In this document: in pieces, positions 58,187-64,000 of the stretch
Numbering within the stretch: the stretch's first letter is position 1
How the letters are laid out: each line of letters begins with the position of its first letter
NCBI GenBank assembly: GCA_034429215.1
Contig: DAOUGI010000094.1
Span: 1-64,000 of the forward strand
Reading direction: 5' to 3'
Length of the DNA stretch: 64,000 bases
From: JAFGOG01 sp034429215
GTDB taxonomy: Bacteria; Chloroflexota; Anaerolineae; JAAYZQ01
Notes under the pieces: generated by a model
Told to the model about the DNA's origin: nothing
The model's database searches: none
Seen by the model: only the letters and a program-made list of their open reading frames with translations
Translations under genes and position numbers: made by a program

Positions 58187-59701
58187 ATGAGATTTCCACG
58201 CCGCAGCGGCATCCTGCTGCACCCCACGTCGCTTCCCGGCCCGTATGGCATCGGCGACTTGGGTGATGAGGCTTACCGGTTCGTAGACTTGCTGGCGGCC
58301 GCCGGCCAGTCCTACTGGCAGGTATTGCCTCTGAGCCCGACCGGCTATGGCGACTCGCCGTACCAGGGTCTGTCGGCCTTTGCCGGCAACCCGTTGCTGA
58401 TCAGCCCTGCCAAGCTGGTCGAGGTCGGCCACCTGTCGGCCGCAGACCTGGCCGGCGTGCCCGACCTGCCCCAGGACCGCGTCGACTTTGGCGCGGTCAT
58501 CCCCTACAAGATGGAGCTGCTGGACCGTGCCTTTGCTACTTTTCGGGCCGAGGCGCCGCGCGGCCAGCGGTCGGCGTTCCACCACTTTTGCGATGAACAG
58601 GCCGCCTGGCTCGAAAATTTCGCCCTGTTCATGGCCGTGAAAGAGGCTTACGGCCTGCGCCCCTGGAACGAGTGGTCGCCCGAGCTCAAGACACGGCAGA
58701 ACGAGGCGCTGGAATCCGCCCGGCGGTCCCTGGCCGACCAGATCGACAGCCAAAAGTACCGGCAGTGGCAGTTCTTCGAGCAGTGGCTGGCGGTCAAGCG
58801 CTACGCCAACGAAAAAGGGATCCGCATCATCGGCGATATCCCGATCTTTGTGGCGCTGGACAGCACCGACGTGTGGGCCAACCCAGAGCTGTTCTATTTT
58901 GACGAAAACCTCGAGCCAACAGTCCAGTCAGGCGTGCCCCCCGACTATTTCAGTGAGACAGGCCAACTGTGGGGACACCCCCTCTACCGCTGGGACATGA
59001 TGGCCAAGGACGGTTACCGGTGGTGGATCGAGCGTTTCCGCATGGCTTTTACCCAGGCCGACGTGGCGCGGATCGATCATTTCCGGGGATTTTACAACTA
59101 CTGGGAGGTCCCGGCCGGGGAAAAGACGGCGATCAAAGGGCGCTGGATGTATGGCCCCGGCGCCGGCATATTCCACGCGGTCACCGCCGCGCTGGGCGAG
59201 GTGGCGATCATCGCCGAGGACCTGGGCGATTTCGACGACGAGTCGCGGGCAGGCCTGGATGCCTTGCAGGAGGAGTTTGGCTACCCGGGCATGAAGGTGC
59301 TGCAGTTCGCCTTCAGCGCCGGCCCCGCCGATCCGTTCCTGCCCCACAACTATGACACCAATGACGTGGTGGCCTACACCGGCACGCACGACAACGACAC
59401 GACCCTTGGCTGGTACGAGGAGACCTCGACCGCAGCGGAGCGCGACTATGCGCGCAAGTACCTGGGCCGGACCGGCTCGGACATTGCCTGGGACATGATC
59501 CGCCTGGGTTGGGCGTCGGTAGCCAACACAGTGATCACCACCGTCCAGGACCTGCTGGGCCTGGGGCACGAGGCGCGCATGAACACGCCGAGCACCGTCG
59601 GCGCGCCGAACTGGTGCTGGCGCCTGTTGCCCGGAGCCCTGACCGAGGCCGTGGCGGACCAACTGCTGGAGATGACGGCGATCTACGGCCGCCGGCCCTG
59701 A
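58187..59701 (+). CDS. malQ: 4-alpha-glucanotransferase (amylomaltase, GH77)
   Basis: 504 residues, usual size of the short bacterial GH77. It disproportionates maltodextrins. The start RRSGILLHPTSLPGPYGIGDLG is characteristic; the nucleophile Asp is in ARIDHFRGF (about 299), the acid Glu in IIAEDLG (about 346), and YTGTHDNDT (about 397-405) holds the transition-state His-Asp. It has Shine-Dalgarno GGGAGG before the ATG and lies 21 bases after pyrK, so it may share the pyr transcript. Confidence 0.95.
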   Translation: MRFPRRSGILLHPTSLPGPYGIGDLGDEAYRFVDLLAAAGQSYWQVLPLSPTGYGDSPYQGLSAFAGNPLLISPAKLVEVGHLSAADLAGVPDLPQDRVDFGAVIPYKMELLDRAFATFRAEAPRGQRSAFHHFCDEQAAWLENFALFMAVKEAYGLRPWNEWSPELKTRQNEALESARRSLADQIDSQKYRQWQFFEQWLAVKRYANEKGIRIIGDIPIFVALDSTDVWANPELFYFDENLEPTVQSGVPPDYFSETGQLWGHPLYRWDMMAKDGYRWWIERFRMAFTQADVARIDHFRGFYNYWEVPAGEKTAIKGRWMYGPGAGIFHAVTAALGEVAIIAEDLGDFDDESRAGLDALQEEFGYPGMKVLQFAFSAGPADPFLPHNYDTNDVVAYTGTHDNDTTLGWYEETSTAAERDYARKYLGRTGSDIAWDMIRLGWASVANTVITTVQDLLGLGHEARMNTPSTVGAPNWCWRLLPGALTEAVADQLLEMTAIYGRRP

Positions 59702-59703
59702 CC

Positions 59704-60600
59704 GTGCGCAGTCCCGGCCGCGGCTATCTGCTGGTCCTCGGCGCAGCGGCCGCCTGGTCCACGTCCGGGTTGTTCATCCGCTGGACGGTGGCCAGCGGCG
59801 GCCTGTCGGCGCTGTCGCTCGCCTTCTGGCGCGATCTAGCCACAGCCGTCAGCCTGATCCTGGGCCTGGCCCTGTTCAAGCGAGAATGGCTGCGGGTCGA
59901 GCGGCGTGACCTGCCGTGGCTGGCCGGGCTGGGCATCGTCGGGGTCGGCGCCTTTCACGTGCTGTGGAACTTGACGATCACGCGCATCGGCTACGCGGCC
60001 GCCACGGTCCTGGTCTGCTCCGCGCCGGTGTTTGTCACCATCATGGCCTGGCTGATCTGGCGCGAGCCGCTTACCTGGCCCAAGATCGCGGCGATCGTCA
60101 TGAGCTTGGCCGGCTGCGTCCTGGTGGCAGGACTGGACAAGCTGGCCGGCACCGACCTGACGGCCGGCGGACTGATCTTGGGGCTGATCGTGGCGCTGGC
60201 CTATGGCAGCTTTAGCCTGTTCAGCCGCCGCCTCACCGGCCACTATTCGCCGTGGACGATCCTGACCTACGGCTTTGCCTTTGCCGCCCTCACCCTGCTG
60301 CCCTTCCAATTCGCTATCGAGCAGCCTTGGCCGCTGCCGGCCGAAACGTGGCTGTGGTTTGCCGGGTTGGTATGCGTAGCGACGATCGCGCCCTTTGCGG
60401 CCTACCTGACCGGCCTGACCCACCTGCCGGTCAGCGTGGCCAGCATCCTTTCCGCCTCGGAAGTGCTGTTTGGTGCGATGATCGGCTATGTCATCTTTGG
60501 CGAGCAGATGCAGGGCTGGCAGCCGGTAGGCGCCGCCTTGGTGGTTGGCGGCGTTATCCTGCTGGCAACCAGGACAAATCGGCAAACAGCTCATAGCTGA
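59704..60600 (+). CDS. EamA/DMT family transporter
   Basis: 298 residues from GTG 59704, two bases after the malQ stop. Ten membrane helices in two EamA repeats (about 10-140 and 155-290), with the usual LAFWRDL and ITRIGYAAATVLVCSAPVFV segments. These drug/metabolite transporters export or import amino acids, nucleosides or other small metabolites; the substrate cannot be told. An open frame runs far upstream into malQ, but the GTG gives a natural N-terminus. Confidence 0.88.
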   Translation: MRSPGRGYLLVLGAAAAWSTSGLFIRWTVASGGLSALSLAFWRDLATAVSLILGLALFKREWLRVERRDLPWLAGLGIVGVGAFHVLWNLTITRIGYAAATVLVCSAPVFVTIMAWLIWREPLTWPKIAAIVMSLAGCVLVAGLDKLAGTDLTAGGLILGLIVALAYGSFSLFSRRLTGHYSPWTILTYGFAFAALTLLPFQFAIEQPWPLPAETWLWFAGLVCVATIAPFAAYLTGLTHLPVSVASILSASEVLFGAMIGYVIFGEQMQGWQPVGAALVVGGVILLATRTNRQTAHS

Positions 60601-60617
60601 CTTGGTGATTCGCCTGT

Positions 60618-60646
60618 TTGCCAAATCAGGCAGACTGTGTTAAACT
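60618..60646 (+). promoter_or_regulatory. Promoter of tRNA-Arg
   Basis: -35 TTGCCA (60618-60623), 17-base spacer, -10 TAAACT (60641-60646) with TGT extension, 12 bases before the tRNA. Confidence 0.75.
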
Positions 60647-60657
60647 CCGGTCCGTGA

Positions 60658-60729
60658 GCCCCCGTAGCTCAGTGGATAGAGCAGTGGCCTCCGGAGCCAT
60701 GTGCAGGCGTTCGAGTCGCCTCGGGGGTA
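60658..60729 (+). tRNA. tRNA-Arg (anticodon CCG)
   Basis: Acceptor GCCCCCG / CGGGGGT (first pair G-U), D stem GCTC/GAGC, anticodon stem GTGGC / GCCAT with loop CTCCGGA (anticodon CCG at 60691-60693), T arm AGGCG TTCGAGT CGCCT, discriminator A, CCA not encoded. Six T follow at once (60731-60736). It is the likely integration site of the AT-richer segment that begins soon after. Confidence 0.95.
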
Positions 60730-61129
60730 CTTTTTTAAGACCTGTCAGTTCGACTGCGCAGCGGCCGACAGGGGATATATCTTGTGCGGTGGCTGCGGGG
60801 CTGCTCCCGCCATCCACTCTGAGCGCGAAAAGGTAGGGGGAGCCTCGCAAGAGGCTTCCCCTGTTCTTATACCCTGGTTGTGGGCTCAGGCCGATAAGGT
60901 TGGTAGCGCAAAGTTCAATACTCTGAGCGCGTGTCGGTTTCGTGGCCCTCTGCCAAATCGAGCTGGTTTGGTTGGGCAACCTGAAACTAACAGATTCAAT
61001 TGGCTCAAAGAAATGGGAAGCTTTGAAGAAACAGCCACACCGACTGAGGTTATTCGGTCACTCATTGCTCGAAACCATTTGGGTTGTTGGGACGAGTAGC
61101 GCGGTAGGAGCACCTGCCAGTCTGAGCTC
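60730..61129 (+). other. Gene-free junction between tRNA-Arg and the defence genes
   Basis: The first 130 bases keep the GC-rich chromosomal character and hold a hairpin (60837-60861). From about 60880 base composition drops towards that of the downstream genes. Short open frames on both strands (for example 60942-61133 plus, 60886-61182 minus) show no family match, and one long plus frame starts inside the tRNA and cannot be a gene. No integrase or second tRNA end was seen. Confidence 0.6.
60837..60861 (+). terminator. GNRA-capped hairpin downstream of tRNA-Arg
   Basis: Stem GGGGAGCCTC (60837-60846) / GAGGCTTCCCC (60851-60861), one bulge, closed by a GCAA tetraloop, followed by CTGTTCTTAT. 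Possible terminator of the tRNA transcript. Confidence 0.6.
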
Positions 61130-61216
61130 ATGATCAATGTAGTCCATTCGCCAGTATCTTCCGTCGAGGAAGCTATGGACATTACCTATCAGCTGAAATC
61201 GAAGAGAAGACAATAA
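61130..61216 (+). CDS. Possible 28-residue ORF directly before the methyltransferase
   Basis: ATG 61130 to TAA 61214-61216, ending one base before the TTG start of the methyltransferase. The predicted peptide (MINVVHSPVSSVEEAMDITY, then QLKSKRRQ) is too short to assign. It could be a translated leader that feeds ribosomes to the TTG start, the end of a decayed gene, or chance. Confidence 0.3.
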   Translation: MINVVHSPVSSVEEAMDITYQLKSKRRQ

Positions 61217-61217
61217 A

Positions 61218-62732
61218 TTGAAGGGGTTAGAGTCTCAGCAAGCAAAAAGAAATAGACTCGGTCAATTTGCTACTCCGCCGGAACTAGCAGAAGAGATCCT
61301 GCTGTATGTAAGACAACTTCCACTTCCTTTTTCTGAGATCCGTTTTTTGGAGCCTGCGTTTGGAATGGGGGCACTCTTTGCAGCCTTGCTAAAGACCTTT
61401 CCGTTATCGCAGATTGAACGAGCAATGGGGTATGAGATTGATCTGGACATAGGGAAATGCGCCCAAGAGCGTTGGGAGGAAACTCTACTTGAATTACTGA
61501 TAGAGGACTTTACGAAAGCCAATCCGCCGCAACGTATGAACCAGCGGGCGAATCTGCTCATCTGCAATCCACCTTATGTCCGTCATCATCACATCTCAGT
61601 AGAGGAAAAAACACGGCTAAAGTCGGCTACAGATCGGCTAACCTCTTCAAAACTTAATGGAATGAGCGGTCTATACTGCTACTTCTTGTTGTTGGCTCAC
61701 CACTGGATGGCGGAAGACGCGATTGCCGGCTGGTTGATACCTAGCGAGTTCATGTATGTCAACTACGGAGAACCTATTAGAGAATACCTGACACATAAAG
61801 TCACTCTGCTTCACGTCCATCGTTTCCGGCCAGAAGAGTCGCAATTTGACGATGCTCTTGTTTCTTCTGCTGTGGTTTGGTTTAGAAATGCGGTGCCACC
61901 ACCAAATCACCAAGTTGCATTTAGCCTTGGTGGCTCACTTCTCAGACCAGAAGAATCGAATACTATTTCGCTGACTGCATTGAGACAGGCCTCAAAGTGG
62001 AACCAGTACTTGGGAATCGGGGAGGAGCTGTCTACCTCAATCACTCCTCAACCAGGGCATAAGAAGTTGTCTGACCTGTTCGTTATCAAGCGGGGTTTGG
62101 CAACGGGCGCAAACGAGTTCTTCATCCTCACGCCCGAACAAGTTGCAGAACATAAGCTACCTACAGAGTTCTTAAAACCTGTTTTGCCAAGTTCTCGGTA
62201 TCTACCCGTTAACGAGATCCAAGCTGATGGAGATGGAAACCCCATTTTGACTGAGAAACGCTTCCTGTTGGACTGTCATCTACCCATGGAGAAGCTGGAG
62301 GCCGAATACCCTTCTTTGTATCGATATCTCCAGTTGGGAACAGTTGAAGGTTTCAACGAACGGACCTTGTGCAGAAGTCGCAGCCCGTGGTATTCCCAGG
62401 AGAAACGACCCTCAGCTCCTCTCCTATGTACCTACATGGGACGACACATATCGCAAAGTCAACCGTTCCGTTTTATTCTGAATCATTCGAATGCAACTGC
62501 AACCAACACATATTTGATGATGTATCCAAACCCCCAGTTAGAACAGATACTAACAAATGAGCCTAGCTTACTTGAGGCCGTATGGCAAGCCCTAAATGAA
62601 ATCTCGATAGACAGGCTTAAGGCTGAAGGGCGCGTATATGGTGGCGGCTTGTACAAACTCGAGCCTGGCGAGCTTTCTAACATACCGGCTGACAGCATTC
62701 TGAGCATTGTTCTCAAAGGTACAAGTCCATGA
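61218..62732 (+). CDS. N6-adenine DNA methyltransferase (TaqI/Eco57I-like, gamma class)
   Basis: 504 residues. SAM-binding motif I is FLEPAFGMG (about 43-51) and the catalytic motif IV is NPPY (117-120, in LLICNPPYVRHHH), the order found in TaqI-type enzymes, which methylate adenine N6. The C-terminal half (about 270-490) resembles a target-recognition domain (ending KAEGRVYGGGLYKLEPGELS). The start is TTG 61218, the only start before the conserved GQFATPPELA; upstream is a stop at 61194. The gene is AT-richer than its left neighbours and overlaps the next gene by ATGA, so the two act together. Confidence 0.88.
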   Translation: MKGLESQQAKRNRLGQFATPPELAEEILLYVRQLPLPFSEIRFLEPAFGMGALFAALLKTFPLSQIERAMGYEIDLDIGKCAQERWEETLLELLIEDFTKANPPQRMNQRANLLICNPPYVRHHHISVEEKTRLKSATDRLTSSKLNGMSGLYCYFLLLAHHWMAEDAIAGWLIPSEFMYVNYGEPIREYLTHKVTLLHVHRFRPEESQFDDALVSSAVVWFRNAVPPPNHQVAFSLGGSLLRPEESNTISLTALRQASKWNQYLGIGEELSTSITPQPGHKKLSDLFVIKRGLATGANEFFILTPEQVAEHKLPTEFLKPVLPSSRYLPVNEIQADGDGNPILTEKRFLLDCHLPMEKLEAEYPSLYRYLQLGTVEGFNERTLCRSRSPWYSQEKRPSAPLLCTYMGRHISQSQPFRFILNHSNATATNTYLMMYPNPQLEQILTNEPSLLEAVWQALNEISIDRLKAEGRVYGGGLYKLEPGELSNIPADSILSIVLKGTSP

Positions 62733-64000
62733 CCAAAGCGGCTACAAGAAGTGGAGTCTTCAATTTTGCAGTCGATGCAGGTCTGCTCTTTGAACTTGGC
62801 GAGCGACTTGTTACACGCCCGTCTATAGCGCTGAGCGAACTTATCAAAAACGCGTACGACGCTGACGCAACCAGGGCAACTGTACTGATTGAAAATGTTA
62901 GAGCAGAAGAAGATGACAAATCCGAACACTCAACAAAAGACACAAAACATCCAACCGGTTCGATTCTAATCGAAGACAATGGTTCTGGAATGACATTTGA
63001 AGATGTGCGGGATCATTGGATGCGAATAGCTACGGATGACAAAATCCGCAATCCGATTTCTCCGCTATATGGCCGTTTGCGCACCGGAGCAAAAGGAATA
63101 GGTAGATTTGCTGCTCGTCGTTTAGCAGACACACTGTCTCTAGTATCTGTTGCAGGTCGTGACGATGGCACAAAGGAAGAAGTCTCGGTAAAATTCGAAT
63201 GGGGAAAAGCATTTAGACGAGGTCAAGATCTGTCTTCGGTAGAAGTCAATTACGAAAGAAGGAGTGTGGATAAAGATACGCCCACAGGCGTTACACTGCT
63301 ACTTGAGGAAATCAGAGATAGATGGACCGAGGAAGACATCGCCGAATTGAGGCGAGACCTTGTCACTCTCATGGATCCATTTCCAAGCGACAAGATCTTG
63401 CGAACTAAAGAGATTGATGGCTTCCAAGCAGATCCAGGCTTTTCGGCAACGCTGCAAGCTGGTGAGTTCCCCGAGCAAGAAGGAGAATTGCGAGAGCATT
63501 TCTTCAAAGCTGCTTGGGGAGAATTGACAGGGGAAGTTGATTCAGAAGGAAGAGCCCACTATAAATTCAAAACCCAGAAATCAAGCGATGTTTCAGAGTA
63601 TGTTGAGGATCAAGCACACTTTCAGGACATAGTTGGCACGGACTTCAAGATATACTTTTTCGTCTATGCTAGTCGTCATTTCAGAGATGTTGATTTTGGC
63701 TATCAAGAAGCCATCAAATACGGCCGCGAATTCGGTGGAGTGCGTATATACTTGAATGGTTTTAGAGTCTATGGTTATGGTGAAAAGGGTGAAGACTGGC
63801 TTCGTCTCAATGAGCTGCGAGCCGAACGAGAACGAACGCCAGACGACCTGACACCATTCTTACGGCAAGAGTACCGCAAACTCCGAAGAGAGTTCGTGCA
63901 ACCCTTTCTGAGTCTTCCAGGCAATAACCAACTCTTTGGTGCAGTCTTTCTAACACAGTCACAACAAGCTTCTGTAAACGGCGATGAAAAAGGAACCAAG
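62729..64000 (+). CDS. GHKL-type ATPase (MutL/MORC/HSP90-like), partial
   Basis: 424 codons are visible without a stop; the gene continues past the window. ATG 62729 overlaps the methyltransferase stop (ATGA). The Bergerat ATP fold is clear: N-box ELIKNAYDADA (37-47), DNGSGM (83-88) and GAKGIGRFAARRLAD (120-134). A later segment, GGVRIYLNGFRVYGYGE (about 340-357), fits the second (S5-like) domain, with the expected Lys region after it. Such ATPases coupled to DNA methyltransferases were described as MutL/MORC-type components of restriction systems by Iyer and colleagues (2008). Nuclease or helicase partners would be encoded beyond the edge. Confidence 0.85.
   Translation, partial: MTKAATRSGVFNFAVDAGLLFELGERLVTRPSIALSELIKNAYDADATRATVLIENVRAEEDDKSEHSTKDTKHPTGSILIEDNGSGMTFEDVRDHWMRIATDDKIRNPISPLYGRLRTGAKGIGRFAARRLADTLSLVSVAGRDDGTKEEVSVKFEWGKAFRRGQDLSSVEVNYERRSVDKDTPTGVTLLLEEIRDRWTEEDIAELRRDLVTLMDPFPSDKILRTKEIDGFQADPGFSATLQAGEFPEQEGELREHFFKAAWGELTGEVDSEGRAHYKFKTQKSSDVSEYVEDQAHFQDIVGTDFKIYFFVYASRHFRDVDFGYQEAIKYGREFGGVRIYLNGFRVYGYGEKGEDWLRLNELRAERERTPDDLTPFLRQEYRKLRREFVQPFLSLPGNNQLFGAVFLTQSQQASVNGDEKGTK

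Noticed and set aside
60701..61099. 132-codon plus-strand frame beginning inside tRNA-Arg
   Set aside because: Its start lies in the tRNA, composition changes along its length, and there is no ribosome site or family match.

Overview
This 64 kb window is high-GC bacterial chromosome, and its content suggests a member of the Chloroflexota (Anaerolineae or a related class). That assignment is inference. It rests on proline/threonine-rich linkers in extracellular proteins, FemAB-type peptidoglycan peptide transferases, no LPS genes, a phosphatidylinositol-mannoside-like lipid locus, separate ABC-2 style ATPase and permease genes, an OMP decarboxylase-OPRT fusion and a split methylmalonyl-CoA mutase. 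No 16S rRNA gene is in the window to settle it.

Layout. 1-3.4 kb: a flavodoxin, an anchored extracellular protein and a sulfotransferase. 3.3-8.5 kb (minus): a small secreted twin-CX9C protein, prolyl oligopeptidase, a PAS histidine kinase, a Sir2 deacylase and endonuclease V. 8.6-12.6 kb: a four-gene overlapping operon (acyltransferase, PimA-like mannosyltransferase, CDP-alcohol phosphatidyltransferase, Ca2+/H+ antiporter). 12.6-14.2 kb: asnS with a long structured leader. 14.2-19.1 kb (minus): a MacAB-like export operon ending in a TolB-like lipoprotein. 19.3-23.0 kb: PA14 and FecR-type surface proteins, acylphosphatase and a DUF4416 protein. 23.1-34.6 kb: propionate metabolism, with carboxyltransferase, 5S-like and biotinyl subunits, epimerase, two mutase large subunits, the B12 subunit, MeaB and carbonic anhydrase. 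34.6-37.9 kb (minus): two small membrane proteins, gyrB and a deoxynucleoside kinase. 38.1-39.3 kb: a Cys-rich zinc-ribbon protein coupled to a zinc metallopeptidase, behind a four-repeat operator. 39.4-47.2 kb (minus): the membrane arm of complex I (nuoAHJKLMN). 47.3-49.5 kb: tandem FemAB genes, then tRNA-Glu. 49.7-52.1 kb (minus): DUF4349 lipoprotein, DUF503 protein and octanoyltransferase LipM. 52.3-60.6 kb: dtd, pyrFE fusion, pyrC-B-D-K, malQ and a DMT transporter, then tRNA-Arg.

From about 60.9 kb, just past tRNA-Arg, base composition becomes clearly AT-richer and the genes change character: a TaqI/Eco57I-type N6-adenine DNA methyltransferase and a translationally coupled GHKL (MutL/MORC-like) ATPase that runs off the end. 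I read this as the left edge of a tRNA-integrated defence island.

Regulation can be read unusually well here. Many intergenic regions carry a 17-bp-spaced promoter with a -35 close to TTGCCA/TTGACA and a TGn extended -10. Two divergent gene pairs have -35 boxes that nearly touch. pyrC is preceded by a leader peptide that runs into an intrinsic terminator, an arrangement like E. coli pyrBI attenuation. A four-fold 11-bp repeat resembling Bacillus Pho boxes lies upstream of the zinc-ribbon/metallopeptidase pair. A REP-like palindrome that also occurs at the window's left edge has entered the nuoL reading frame.
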